From Actinomycetota bacterium (GTDB taxonomy: Bacteria > Actinomycetota > Actinomycetes > S36-B12), in NCBI GenBank assembly GCA_030684515.1, contig JAUXVJ010000009.1:496001-560000 (forward strand): a DNA stretch of 64,000 nt, given 5' to 3'. Positions 55,827 to 64,000 of the stretch are shown piece by piece. The notes beneath the pieces were generated by a model. That model did no database searches, had not been told where the DNA came from, and saw nothing but the letters and a program-made list of their open reading frames with translations. Positions within the stretch are counted from its first letter, which is position 1. The number at the start of each line of letters is the position of its first letter. A program made the position numbers and the translations under genes.

Positions 55827-57023
55827 GTGGCGAAGGCCAAGTTTGAGCGCACCAAGCCGCACGTCAACATCGGCACCATTGGTCACATTGACCATGGCAA
55901 GACGACCCTGACTGCTGCCATCACCAAGGTGCTGCACGACAAATACCCGGATGTGAACCCCTTCACACCCTTCGACATGATCGACAAGGCGCCAGAAGAG
56001 CGTCAGCGCGGTATCACCATCTCGATCGCGCACGTCGAGTACCAGACCGAGACGCGTCACTACGCACACGTCGACTGCCCAGGTCACGCTGACTACATCA
56101 AGAACATGATCACCGGCGCAGCTCAGATGGACGGTGCAATCCTGGTGGTTGCCGCCACTGACGGCCCGATGCCTCAGACCAAGGAGCACGTGCTCCTTGC
56201 TCGCCAGGTCGGCGTTCCCTCCATCGTCGTTGCACTCAACAAGTGCGACATGGTTGACGATGAGGATCTGCTTGAGCTGGTCGAGATGGAGGTTCGCGAA
56301 CTTCTGTCAACCTACGAGTTCCCAGGCGACGACATCCCAGTGGTGCGCGTGGCAGCCTTCCCAGCTCTTCAGGGTGATGCCAAGTGGGGCGAGTCGATCA
56401 TGGCCCTCATGGATGCCGTCGACAGTTACATCCCGACCCCTGAGCGCGAAGTTGACAAGCCCTTCCTCATGCCAGTCGAGGACGTCTTCACGATCACTGG
56501 TCGTGGCACCGTCGTCACCGGCCGTATCGAGCGTGGCATCGTCAAGATCAACGAGGAAATCGAAATCGTTGGCATCCGTCCGGGCATCCCGCTGAAGACC
56601 ACGGTCACCGGCGTTGAGATGTTCCGCAAGCTGCTTGACGAAGGTCAGGCTGGCGAGAACGTCGGACTGCTGCTTCGTGGCACCAAGCGTGAAGATGTCG
56701 AGCGCGGTCAGGTCTGCTGCAAGCCAGGCTCGATCACCCCGCACACGGGCTTTGACGCACAGGTCTACATCCTCTCCAAGGATGAAGGCGGCCGTCACAC
56801 CCCGTTCTTCAACAACTACCGTCCGCAGTTCTACTTCCGGACCACTGACGTCACCGGCGTTGTGACCCTGCCTGACGGCAAGGACATGGTTATGCCAGGC
56901 GACAACACCGACATGGCAGTGGAGCTCATTCAGTCCATCGCCATGGAAGAGGGCCTTCGCTTCGCAATTCGCGAGGGTGGCCGCACGGTTGGCGCTGGCC
57001 GCGTCATCAAGATCACCAAGTAG
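55827..57023 (+). CDS. tuf: Elongation factor Tu
   Basis: A 398-aa GTPase. G1 is GHIDHGKTT (Ile in place of Val20, normal in actinobacteria), G2 region [16 protein letters not shown]3 DCPGHAD, G4 NKCD. The kirromycin-site Ala ([13 protein letters not shown]) and surrounding residues are wild type. GTG start behind AAGGGAGA. Confidence 0.97.
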   Translation: MAKAKFERTKPHVNIGTIGHIDHGKTTLTAAITKVLHDKYPDVNPFTPFDMIDKAPEERQRGITISIAHVEYQTETRHYAHVDCPGHADYIKNMITGAAQMDGAILVVAATDGPMPQTKEHVLLARQVGVPSIVVALNKCDMVDDEDLLELVEMEVRELLSTYEFPGDDIPVVRVAAFPALQGDAKWGESIMALMDAVDSYIPTPEREVDKPFLMPVEDVFTITGRGTVVTGRIERGIVKINEEIEIVGIRPGIPLKTTVTGVEMFRKLLDEGQAGENVGLLLRGTKREDVERGQVCCKPGSITPHTGFDAQVYILSKDEGGRHTPFFNNYRPQFYFRTTDVTGVVTLPDGKDMVMPGDNTDMAVELIQSIAMEEGLRFAIREGGRTVGAGRVIKITK

Positions 57024-57028
57024 TGAAG

Positions 57029-57058
57029 TTGGGGGCGGCCCTCGGGCCGCTCCCAACA
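57029..57058 (+). terminator. Hairpin after tuf, probable terminator
   Basis: GTTGGGGGCGGCC and GGCCGCTCCCAAC form a 13-bp stem (one G-T pair) with a CTCG loop, 5 bases past the tuf stop. No T-run. It separates the str operon from the S10 operon, which lie directly next to each other here. Confidence 0.7.
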
Positions 57059-57140
57059 GCACCACTGCACTACCTGCACCGACTGCACCACAAGTACGAA
57101 CCGAAGCATTGGCACACGAGAAGTAAGGACACCAGCCACC

Positions 57141-57449
57141 ATGGCGGGACAAAAGATCCGCATCCGGCTTAAGGCCTATGACCATGAGGTCATCGATTCA
57201 TCGGCGCGCAAGATCGTCGAGACGGTGATCCGCACTGGTGCATCGGTAGCAGGCCCGGTGCCTTTGCCGACGGAAAAGAACATCTACTGCGTCATCCGCT
57301 CGCCCCACAAGTACAAGGACAGCCGCGAGCACTTCGAGATGCGCACGCACAAGCGCCTCATTGACATTCTCGACCCCACGCCGAAGACCGTTGATTCGCT
57401 TATGCGTCTTGACCTTCCGGCCGGTGTCGACATCGAGATCAAGCTGTAG
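57141..57449 (+). CDS. rpsJ: Ribosomal protein uS10
   Basis: A 102-aa protein with [19 protein letters not shown] and [19 protein letters not shown], the latter holding the head-domain loop. It also acts as NusE in antitermination. First gene of the S10 operon; the 117-base gap before it contains the tuf terminator and CTGCAC repeats but no clear promoter. Confidence 0.97.
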   Translation: MAGQKIRIRLKAYDHEVIDSSARKIVETVIRTGASVAGPVPLPTEKNIYCVIRSPHKYKDSREHFEMRTHKRLIDILDPTPKTVDSLMRLDLPAGVDIEIKL

Positions 57450-57462
57450 GGAAGACGAAACG

Positions 57463-58107
57463 ATGGGCACCAACGTGAAGGGCGTACTGGGCACCAAGCT
57501 CGGCATGACTCAGGTCTGGGATGAGAACAACAAGGTTGTTCCCGTGACTGTGATTCAAGCCGGTCCTTGTGTCGTCACCCAGGTCCGCACCCCCGAGAAC
57601 GACGGCTATTCAGCCGTTCAGATCGCTTTCGGCGCTATTGACCCTCGCAAGGTCAACAAGCCGGCAACTGGTCACTTCGATAAGGCTGGCGTCACTCCTC
57701 GCCGTCACCTTGTGGAGATCCGCACCGACGACGCCTCGGAGTACACCCTGGGCCAGGAGCTCAGTGCTGACACCTTCGAGACTGACCAGCGTGTTGACGT
57801 CGTTGGCACCACCAAGGGCAAGGGCTTCGCCGGCGCCATGAAGCGTCACGGCTTCCACGGTCTGCGCGCCTCGCACGGTGTCAAGCGCAAGCACCGTTCG
57901 CCAGGTTCCATCGGTGGCTGCTCCACCCCAGGCCGGGTGTTCAAGGGAATGAAGATGGCGGGCCGTATGGGCACCGATCGTCAGACCACCTTGAACCTTC
58001 GCGTGCAAAGCGTTGACGTCGAAAAGGGCCTGCTGCTCATCAAGGGTGCCGTTCCTGGACCCAAGGGCGCACTGATCTTCATTCGTACCGCTGTGAAGGA
58101 GGCCTGA
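57463..58107 (+). CDS. rplC: Ribosomal protein uL3
   Basis: A 214-aa protein starting [17 protein letters not shown]; the ATG at 57463 is preceded by GGGAAGACGA. The long loop [13 protein letters not shown] reaching the peptidyl transferase centre is intact. The frame is open upstream into rpsJ, but without homology. Confidence 0.96.
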   Translation: MGTNVKGVLGTKLGMTQVWDENNKVVPVTVIQAGPCVVTQVRTPENDGYSAVQIAFGAIDPRKVNKPATGHFDKAGVTPRRHLVEIRTDDASEYTLGQELSADTFETDQRVDVVGTTKGKGFAGAMKRHGFHGLRASHGVKRKHRSPGSIGGCSTPGRVFKGMKMAGRMGTDRQTTLNLRVQSVDVEKGLLLIKGAVPGPKGALIFIRTAVKEA

Positions 58108-58109
58108 CG

Positions 58110-58784
58110 ATGACTGATGTTGACGTCCGCACCGCCGCAGGTGTGACTTCGGGCAAGGTTGAACTCCCAGCTGAGATCTTCGACGTGCAGGTCAACGTTC
58201 CGTTGATCCACCAGGTGGTCGTGGCACAGCTTGCTGCTGCACGCCAGGGCACCCACGACACCAAGCGTCGTGGCGAAGTCCGTGGTGGCGGCCGCAAGCC
58301 GTACAAGCAGAAGGGCACTGGCCGCGCACGTCAGGGCTCAATCCGCGCCCCGCACTACAAGGGCGGTGGAGTTGCTCACGGACCGCACCCTCGTGACTAC
58401 GCACAGCGCACTCCCAAGAAGATGAAGGTCGCCGCACTTCGTGGCGCATTGTCTGATCGCGCTCGTGATGGTCGCGTTCATGTGGTGTCGCAGATCGTTG
58501 CTGGCGAGGTGCCGTCAACCAAGGCCGCTATTGCCGCAATGACCGCACTTGGTCTTGAAGGTCAGATTCTTGCTGCCATCACTCGTGATGACGACATTGC
58601 TGCTCTGAGCCTTCGCAATGTGCCCACGGTGCACGTGCTCTACATCGATCAGCTGAACACCTATGACGTGCTGGTCAGTGACCACGTGATCTTCACCGAG
58701 GCATCACTTGAGATTTTCGTCGCTGGTGCTCCTGCCGGCAAGAGCGTCAAGGCTGTTGCAGCCGAGAGCGAGGTTGAAGCATGA
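58110..58784 (+). CDS. rplD: Ribosomal protein uL4
   Basis: A 224-aa protein. The extended tunnel loop is present as [20 protein letters not shown] with the conserved Lys and Gly residues; no macrolide-resistance substitution is apparent. Two bases after rplC; the stop overlaps rplW by 4 bases. Confidence 0.96.
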   Translation: MTDVDVRTAAGVTSGKVELPAEIFDVQVNVPLIHQVVVAQLAAARQGTHDTKRRGEVRGGGRKPYKQKGTGRARQGSIRAPHYKGGGVAHGPHPRDYAQRTPKKMKVAALRGALSDRARDGRVHVVSQIVAGEVPSTKAAIAAMTALGLEGQILAAITRDDDIAALSLRNVPTVHVLYIDQLNTYDVLVSDHVIFTEASLEIFVAGAPAGKSVKAVAAESEVEA

Positions 58785-59080
58785 GAATCCCAGATCCGCG
58801 CGACATTCTGATCTCACCCGTGGTGTCAGAGAAGAGCTACGCACTGCTCGACGAGAACAAGTACACGTTCATCGTCTCGCCAGATGCCAACAAGACACAG
58901 ATCAAGATCGCCGTTGAGCAGGTATTCGGCGTCAAGGTCACGGCTGTGAACACCATGAACCGTGAAGGCAAGCGTCTTCGCACCAAGACCGGCTTCGGCA
59001 AGCGGGCTGACACCAAGCGCGCCATCGTGTCTGTTGCAGACGGCGACCGCATCGACATCTTCGGAGGCCCGGTCTCCTGA
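58781..59080 (+). CDS. rplW: Ribosomal protein uL23
   Basis: A 99-aa protein of normal length ([38 protein letters not shown]). It sits at the tunnel exit and binds trigger factor and SRP. ATG overlaps the rplD stop. Confidence 0.96.
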   Translation: MRIPDPRDILISPVVSEKSYALLDENKYTFIVSPDANKTQIKIAVEQVFGVKVTAVNTMNREGKRLRTKTGFGKRADTKRAIVSVADGDRIDIFGGPVS

Positions 59081-59108
59081 CCGGCCAAAGACAACCTGAG
59101 GAACTGAA

Positions 59109-59945
59109 ATGGGAATCCGCAAGTACAAGCCGACAACGCCGGGCCGTCGTGGCTCAAGCGTGGCCGACTTTGTCGAGCTCACGCGGTCTGAGCCGGAGAA
59201 GTCGCTCGTTCGTCCACTGCCGAAGAAGGGTGGCCGCAACAACAGCGGCAAGATCACCACTCGGCACCAAGGTGGCGGTCACAAGCGTGCCTACCGTCTG
59301 ATCGACTTCCGTCGCAATGACAAGGACGGCGTGCCTGCCAAGGTCGCGCACATCGAGTACGACCCGAACCGCACTGCGCGCATTGCGCTGCTGCATTTCG
59401 CGGACGGCGAGAAGCGCTACATCCTGGCCCCGAACAAGCTCAAGCAGGGCGACCCGATTGAGCACGGCCCAAGTGCCGATATCAAGCCGGGCAACAGCCT
59501 GCCACTGCGCAACATCCCCGTCGGCACTGTGATCCATGCCGTGGAGATCAAGCCAGGCGGTGGAGCCAAGATTGCTCGTTCAGCTGGAACCAGTGTTCAG
59601 CTGGTGGCCAAGGACGGCCCTTACGCACAGTTGCGTATGCCATCCGGTGAAATCCGCAACGTTGATCTGCGCTCACGCGCAACTATCGGCGAGGTTGGCA
59701 ACGCTGAGCAGTCCAACATCAACTGGGGTAAGGCCGGCCGTATGCGCTGGAAGGGCAAGCGCCCGACCGTCCGCGGTGTGGCCATGAACCCGGTAGACCA
59801 CCCACATGGTGGTGGTGAAGGCAAGACTTCAGGTGGACGCCATCCGGTCAATCCCAATGGCAAGCCAGAAGGCCGCACTCGCAGGCGCAACAAGGCCAGC
59901 GACCAGTTCATTGTCCGTCGCCGCAAGTCCGGCAAGAAGCGCTAA
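59109..59945 (+). CDS. rplB: Ribosomal protein uL2
   Basis: A 278-aa protein of normal length. The C-terminal signature [18 protein letters not shown] contains the conserved His near the peptidyl transferase centre. GAGGAAC precedes the ATG. Confidence 0.97.
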   Translation: MGIRKYKPTTPGRRGSSVADFVELTRSEPEKSLVRPLPKKGGRNNSGKITTRHQGGGHKRAYRLIDFRRNDKDGVPAKVAHIEYDPNRTARIALLHFADGEKRYILAPNKLKQGDPIEHGPSADIKPGNSLPLRNIPVGTVIHAVEIKPGGGAKIARSAGTSVQLVAKDGPYAQLRMPSGEIRNVDLRSRATIGEVGNAEQSNINWGKAGRMRWKGKRPTVRGVAMNPVDHPHGGGEGKTSGGRHPVNPNGKPEGRTRRRNKASDQFIVRRRKSGKKR

Positions 59946-59953
59946 GGGAAGTC

Positions 59954-60235
59954 ATGCCACGTAGCCTCAAGAAGGGTCCGTTCGTCGACGACCATCTGAT
60001 CAAGAAGGTCGACACACAGAACGAAGCCGGCACAAAGACAGTGATCAAGACCTGGTCGCGCCGCTCGATGATCGTGCCAGCGATGCTGGGTCACACGATC
60101 GCCGTGCATGACGGCCGCAAGCACGTTCCCGTGTTTGTCTCCGAGAACATGGTCGGACACAAGCTCGGCGAGTTTGCACCGACACGTACCTTCCGGGGCC
60201 ACGTCAAGGATGACCGCAAGGCCAAGCGCCGCTAA
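59954..60235 (+). CDS. rpsS: Ribosomal protein uS19
   Basis: A 93-aa protein starting [15 protein letters not shown], with [10 protein letters not shown] and [13 protein letters not shown]. It forms a complex with uS13 in the 30S head. Eight bases after rplB. Confidence 0.97.
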   Translation: MPRSLKKGPFVDDHLIKKVDTQNEAGTKTVIKTWSRRSMIVPAMLGHTIAVHDGRKHVPVFVSENMVGHKLGEFAPTRTFRGHVKDDRKAKRR

Positions 60236-60291
60236 CCGCAGCGCTACTCAATGACCACTACCGAACGACACGACGAAGCAAGGGGATAGCG

Positions 60292-60633
60292 ATGGAAGCC
60301 AGGGCCCAGGCGCGGTACGTCCGCGTCACGCCCATGAAGGCGCGCCGCGTGATTGACCTCATTCGAGGCATGAACGCAAGCGACGCCCAGGCGGTATTGG
60401 CATTCGCACCACAGGCAGCATCGGAGCCAATTGGCAAAGTGCTGGACAGTGCGATTGCAAATGCTACGAACAACCATGCGATGGACGCCCGTTCGCTCGT
60501 CGTAAGCGCGGCATATGTGGACGAAGGTCCAACCATGAAGCGCATCCGTCCACGCGCACAGGGTCGGGCATACCAGATCCGCAAGCGCAGCAGCCACATC
60601 ACTGTGGTTGTGTCAGACCAGAAGGAAGGGTGA
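60292..60633 (+). CDS. rplV: Ribosomal protein uL22
   Basis: A 113-aa protein. [20 protein letters not shown] opens the globular domain (quoted: [17 protein letters not shown]), and the tunnel hairpin [20 protein letters not shown] is intact with no insertion or deletion. Start at 60292 after AAGGGGATAGCG. Confidence 0.96.
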   Translation: MEARAQARYVRVTPMKARRVIDLIRGMNASDAQAVLAFAPQAASEPIGKVLDSAIANATNNHAMDARSLVVSAAYVDEGPTMKRIRPRAQGRAYQIRKRSSHITVVVSDQKEG

Positions 60634-60640
60634 CCCGCTC

Positions 60641-61471
60641 GTGGGACAGAAAGTAAATCCGCATGGTTTCCGCCTCGGTATCACCACTGACTTCAAGTCA
60701 CGTTGGTTTGCTGACTCCCAGAAGCCCGGACAGCGTTACCGCGACTATGTCGACGAGGACGTCAAGATCCGCAAGGTGCTCTCACAGGGCATGGAGCGTG
60801 CTGGCATCTCCAAGGTCGAGATCGAGCGCACCCGCGATCGCGTCCGCGTAGACATTCACACCGCACGCCCAGGCATCGTCATTGGTCGCCGTGGAGCCGA
60901 AGCCGATCGCATTCGCGGCGATCTGGAGAAGCTCACCGGCAAGCAGGTGCAGTTGAACATCCTCGAGGTCAAGAACCCCGAGATCGATGCCCAGCTCGTT
61001 GCCCAAGGCATTGCCGAGCAGCTCTCCAGTCGTGTGTCGTTCCGTCGCGCAATGCGCAAGGGCATGCAGAGCACGATGAAGAGTGGTGCTAAGGGCATCC
61101 GAGTGCAGGTGTCAGGTCGTCTGGGTGGCGCAGAAATGTCGCGCACCGAGTTCTACCGCGAAGGCCGCGTTCCTTTGCACACCCTGCGCGCAGATATCGA
61201 CTACGGCTTCTACGAGGCTCGCACCACCTTCGGTCGCATTGGCGTCAAGGTCTGGATCTACAAGGGCGATGCCCTGCCGACCCGCTCCGAGCGTGAAGCT
61301 GCTGCTGCAGCTGCCCGCCTTGGTCAGCGTGGCCCAGCAGCAGCTCGTCCCCGTCGTGGCGGCAGTGATGCCCCTGCAGTTGAGGCCAACCCAGAGGCAA
61401 CCGCCGAGGTTGTTGTCGAAGCACCAGTTGAGGCAGTCGTTGAGACTGTCGATACCGTGACGGAGGCCTGA
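60641..61471 (+). CDS. rpsC: Ribosomal protein uS3
   Basis: A 276-aa protein, longer than the E. coli form (233) through an Ala/Glu/Val-rich C-terminal tail of about 50 residues. The GTG at 60641 gives the standard N-terminus [13 protein letters not shown]; earlier in-frame codons lie in rplV. The KH domain [14 protein letters not shown] is intact. It forms part of the mRNA entry helicase. Confidence 0.96.
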   Translation: MGQKVNPHGFRLGITTDFKSRWFADSQKPGQRYRDYVDEDVKIRKVLSQGMERAGISKVEIERTRDRVRVDIHTARPGIVIGRRGAEADRIRGDLEKLTGKQVQLNILEVKNPEIDAQLVAQGIAEQLSSRVSFRRAMRKGMQSTMKSGAKGIRVQVSGRLGGAEMSRTEFYREGRVPLHTLRADIDYGFYEARTTFGRIGVKVWIYKGDALPTRSEREAAAAAARLGQRGPAAARPRRGGSDAPAVEANPEATAEVVVEAPVEAVVETVDTVTEA

Positions 61472-61474
61472 GCC

Positions 61475-61897
61475 ATGCTGATTCCTCGTCGCGTCAAGCA
61501 CCGCAAGCAGCATCACCCGACTCGTCGTGGTGTTGCCAAGGGCGGCACCGAGGTGACCTTCGGCGCCTATGGCCTGCAGGCACTTGAGCATGGTTACGTC
61601 ACGAACCGTCAGATTGAGTCGGCTCGTATCGCAATCACGCGTCACATCCGTCGTGGCGGAAAGGTCTGGATCAATATCTACCCAGACCGTCCCCTCACGA
61701 AGAAGCCAGCTGAGACCCGCATGGGTTCCGGCAAGGGCTCGCCCGAATGGTGGGTGGCCAACGTCAAGCCAGGCCGCGTCATGTTCGAGCTCTCGTACCC
61801 CGATGACAAGGTTGCTGTGGAAGCGATGACTCGCGCCATGCACAAGCTGCCGATGAAGTGCCGCATTGTTCGGCGCGATGAAGTAGGTGAGAACTGA
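61475..61897 (+). CDS. rplP: Ribosomal protein uL16
   Basis: A 140-aa protein with [19 protein letters not shown] and the conserved Arg-rich stretch [18 protein letters not shown]. It shapes the A site and the central protuberance contacts. The stop codon overlaps the rpmC ATG by one base. Confidence 0.97.
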   Translation: MLIPRRVKHRKQHHPTRRGVAKGGTEVTFGAYGLQALEHGYVTNRQIESARIAITRHIRRGGKVWINIYPDRPLTKKPAETRMGSGKGSPEWWVANVKPGRVMFELSYPDDKVAVEAMTRAMHKLPMKCRIVRRDEVGEN

Positions 61898-62127
61898 TGG
61901 CCGCAGGAACCCAGGTTGGTGAATTGCGTAATCTTGATGACGTCGAGCTGACAGCCAAGTTGCGCGAATCCAAGGAGGAGCTTTTCAACCTCCGCTTTCA
62001 GGGCGCAACTGGACAGCTGGAGAACCATGGCCGTCTTCGCGCCGTGCGCAAGGACATCGCGCGGATCTACACGATCCTGCGTGAACGTGAACTGGGCATC
62101 ACCCCAATTGAGGGTGGCGCAGCATGA
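61897..62127 (+). CDS. rpmC: Ribosomal protein uL29
   Basis: A 76-aa two-helix protein ([20 protein letters not shown]) located at the tunnel exit next to uL23. Slightly longer than the usual 63-70 aa at both ends. Overlaps rplP by one base and rpsQ by 4. Confidence 0.95.
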   Translation: MAAGTQVGELRNLDDVELTAKLRESKEELFNLRFQGATGQLENHGRLRAVRKDIARIYTILRERELGITPIEGGAA

Positions 62128-62408
62128 GTGCGAAAGAGGCAAGTGTGAATGACGTCAAGCGCGGCTACCGCAAGACCCGTGAGGGTCTGGTGGTCAGCGA
62201 CAAGATGGACAAGACAGTGGTGGTTGCGGTCGAAGACCGTTTCAAGCACCCGCTTTACGGCAAGGTCGTGCGTCGCACGAACAAGCTCAAGGCACATGAC
62301 GAGGCAAACGCAGCCGGTATCGGTGACCGCGTGCTTCTGATGGAGACCCGCCCGTTGTCAGCAACCAAGCGCTGGCGCGTCGTGGAAATCCTCGAGAAGG
62401 CCAAGTAG
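62124..62408 (+). CDS. rpsQ: Ribosomal protein uS17
   Basis: A 94-aa OB-fold protein with [19 protein letters not shown] and [16 protein letters not shown]. About 10 N-terminal residues precede the usual start; the ATG overlaps rpmC in the common ATGA arrangement. Confidence 0.95.
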   Translation: MSAKEASVNDVKRGYRKTREGLVVSDKMDKTVVVAVEDRFKHPLYGKVVRRTNKLKAHDEANAAGIGDRVLLMETRPLSATKRWRVVEILEKAK

Positions 62409-62460
62409 TCAGTTCCGCCAGGCTCTTATTTGAGAACCGGCAGACGATCAGGAGAATGAA

Positions 62461-62829
62461 GTGATTCAGCAAGAGTCGCGACTACGTGTCGCTGACAACA
62501 CGGGTGCCAAGGAGTTGCTGTGCATTCGTGTACTCGGTGGCTCCGGGCGCCGTTACGCCGGCATTGGTGACGTCATCGTCGCCACGGTCAAGGACGCCAT
62601 CCCCGGTGGTGGAGTGAAGAAGGGTGACGTCGTCAAGGCGGTCATCGTTCGCACGAAGAAGGAGCGTCGCCGTCCGGATGGTTCCTACATCCGTTTTGAC
62701 GAGAACGCTGCTGTCATCCTCAAGCCCGATGGCGAGCCACGTGGCACGCGCATCTTCGGACCTGTGGGCCGTGAGCTTCGTGACAAGAAGTACATGAAGA
62801 TCATTTCGCTCGCACCGGAGGTGTTGTAA
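62461..62829 (+). CDS. rplN: Ribosomal protein uL14
   Basis: A 122-aa protein of exact family length, starting [20 protein letters not shown] at a GTG behind CAGGAGAA. It bridges the two subunits with bL19. The stop overlaps the rplX start (TAATG). Confidence 0.97.
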   Translation: MIQQESRLRVADNTGAKELLCIRVLGGSGRRYAGIGDVIVATVKDAIPGGGVKKGDVVKAVIVRTKKERRRPDGSYIRFDENAAVILKPDGEPRGTRIFGPVGRELRDKKYMKIISLAPEVL

Positions 62830-63194
62830 TGACCAAGCAGCTGCACGTCCGCAAGGGCGATCTCGTTCAGGTCATCTCCGGCAAGGATCGCGGGGTCAAG
62901 GGCAAGGTCCTTGAAGTCCTTCCTGACGCCAACCGCGTGATTGTCGAAGGCGTGAATCGCGTCAAGAAGCACACCAAGGTCGGGCAGAACGCTCGTGGTG
63001 CACAGACCGGCGGCATCATCACAACTGAGGCCCCGATCAATGCATCCAATGTCATGGTCATCGACCCAGAAGATGGCCGTCCGACTCGCGTTGGGTACCG
63101 CCGCGAGGACGTTGAGAAGCGTCGTCCGGATGGCTCAACATACGAAGCACAGCGCAGCGTGCGTATCTCACGCCGCACAGGTAAGGACATCTGA
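62829..63194 (+). CDS. rplX: Ribosomal protein uL24
   Basis: A 121-aa protein with an N-terminal KOW motif ([20 protein letters not shown]) and [15 protein letters not shown]. Its C-terminal part is about 15 residues longer than the E. coli form, as usual in actinobacteria. It initiates 50S assembly. Confidence 0.96.
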   Translation: MTKQLHVRKGDLVQVISGKDRGVKGKVLEVLPDANRVIVEGVNRVKKHTKVGQNARGAQTGGIITTEAPINASNVMVIDPEDGRPTRVGYRREDVEKRRPDGSTYEAQRSVRISRRTGKDI

Positions 63195-63196
63195 GC

Positions 63197-63775
63197 ATGA
63201 GCACTGAAACAGCCACGACTGACGCTCCCGCGATCCCGCGCCTCAAAGCACGGTACCGCGAGGAGATGGTCCCTGCGCTGAAGACCGAGTTCGCATTCAC
63301 CAACATCATGCAGGTCCCTGGTCTGACCAAGATCGTGGTCAACATGGGTGTTGGCGAGGCCGCTCGCGATTCCAAGTTGATCGAGGGCGCGATTCGCGAC
63401 ATCACCGAGATCACGGGTCAAAAGCCCCAGACCACCAAGGCTCGCAAGTCCATCGCTCAGTTCAAGCTGCGTGAAGGCCAGCCGATCGGTGTGCACGTCA
63501 CACTGCGCGGTGACCGCATGTGGGAGTTCCTGGACCGCCTGCTGTCCGTCGCCCTGCCTCGCATCCGCGACTTCCGCGGGCTTTCGCCGAAGCAGTTCGA
63601 TGGCAAGGGCAACTACACCTTCGGGCTCAGTGAGCAGTCGATGTTCCACGAGATCGATCAGGACAAGATCGATCGTCCCCGTGGAATGGACATCACACTG
63701 GTGACCACCGCGACCAACGATGATGAAGGCCGCGCACTGCTTCGCCTTCTCGGATTCCCCTTCAAGGAGGCCTGA
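63197..63775 (+). CDS. rplE: Ribosomal protein uL5
   Basis: A 192-aa protein with a short extra N-terminus (about 12 residues) and the family motifs [28 protein letters not shown] and [11 protein letters not shown]. It binds 5S rRNA. Two bases after rplX. Confidence 0.97.
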   Translation: MSTETATTDAPAIPRLKARYREEMVPALKTEFAFTNIMQVPGLTKIVVNMGVGEAARDSKLIEGAIRDITEITGQKPQTTKARKSIAQFKLREGQPIGVHVTLRGDRMWEFLDRLLSVALPRIRDFRGLSPKQFDGKGNYTFGLSEQSMFHEIDQDKIDRPRGMDITLVTTATNDDEGRALLRLLGFPFKEA

Positions 63776-63778
63776 GCC

Positions 63779-63964
63779 ATGGCGAAGAAAGCACTCATCC
63801 AAAAGCAGCAGAAGACGCCGAAGTTCAAGGTTCGCGCGTACACGCGTTGCAACAAGTGCGGACGTCCGCACTCTGTCTACCGCAAGTTCGGCCTTTGCCG
63901 TATTTGTGTCCGTGAAATGGCACACGCTGGCGAACTGCCAGGCGTGACCAAGAGCAGCTGGTAA
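63779..63964 (+). CDS. rpsN: Ribosomal protein uS14, zinc-binding type (type Z)
   Basis: A 61-aa protein with two CxxC pairs (Cys24/27 in RCNKCGRPH and Cys40/43 in CRICVRE), the short zinc-containing form. Three bases after rplE. The remaining 36 bases of the window carry no gene; by the standard spc order rpsH should follow. Confidence 0.97.
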   Translation: MAKKALIQKQQKTPKFKVRAYTRCNKCGRPHSVYRKFGLCRICVREMAHAGELPGVTKSSW

Positions 63965-64000
63965 ACCACGACGCTGAAGGTCCGCTACGGCGGAAACCGC

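Noticed and set aside
55827-57023. Ile at the P-loop (GHIDHGKTT) and Cys in NKCD of EF-Tu as possible resistance or functional changes
   Set aside because: Both occur commonly in actinobacterial EF-Tu, and the known kirromycin-type positions that can be seen are wild type.
62867-63925. A 352-codon open frame antisense to rplX, rplE and rpsN
   Set aside because: It runs across three well-supported ribosomal protein genes, has no recognisable domain and no start signal; a compositional shadow.

Overview
The window is a stretch of conserved core chromosome from a member of the Actinomycetota with roughly 60% GC. Several features support this placement. The gene order ccs/ccdA - men - nuo - polyprenyl synthase - yajQ - tRNAs - rpmG - hadAB - murB - secE/nusG - rplKAJL - rpoBC - rpsLG/fusA/tuf - S10/spc ribosomal genes parallels that of Mycobacterium and Streptomyces. 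NusG has the long acidic N-terminal extension typical of the phylum, GTG starts are frequent, and many genes have a -10 box only 6-8 bases before the start codon, which points to leaderless mRNAs. Intergenic spaces are short, and no mobile element, CRISPR array or phage gene was seen. The genus cannot be fixed from the window alone.

Layout. (1) 1-4.5 kb: the 3' end of a histidine phosphatase gene, then a System II cytochrome c maturation operon (resA-like, ccdA, resB, ccsB). (2) 4.5-13.1 kb: two small membrane-protein genes and the menaquinone genes: menA and menE on the minus strand; menB, menC, menD plus; menF minus; menG plus. (3) 13.2-28.5 kb: a complete fourteen-gene nuoA-N operon for NADH:menaquinone oxidoreductase. 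(4) 28.5-30.6 kb: a polyprenyl diphosphate synthase gene followed at once by three short, translationally coupled genes for reduced NuoB-, NuoC- and NuoI-like proteins. (5) 30.6-38.6 kb: yajQ, tRNA-Tyr, an MFS exporter, an S51-type peptidase, a decayed VOC gene, an SDR, tRNA-Thr, tRNA-Met, rpmG, hadA, hadB, murB, an aminotransferase and tRNA-Trp. (6) 38.6-50.3 kb: secE, nusG, rplK, rplA, a uL10 leader, rplJ, rplL, rpoB and rpoC. (7) 50.3-52.5 kb: a TrmH-family methyltransferase, an LLM-class oxidoreductase and a small membrane protein. (8) 52.7-64 kb: rpsL, rpsG, fusA, tuf, then rpsJ through rpsN, continuing beyond the window.

The first half works as one respiratory block: haem attachment to c-type cytochromes, menaquinone head group and tail synthesis, and complex I that reduces the quinone. 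The second half is transcription and translation machinery. The least explained element is the nuoB/C/I-like trio at 29.5-30.55 kb. It keeps every iron-sulfur ligand but has no NuoD or NuoH partner beside it. Other points worth checking are a natural Arg88 in ribosomal protein S12 (the streptomycin-resistance position), a perfect 14-bp palindrome in the nuo leader, a stem with an almost G-free 34-nt loop ahead of tuf, and a double-frameshifted VOC pseudogene.
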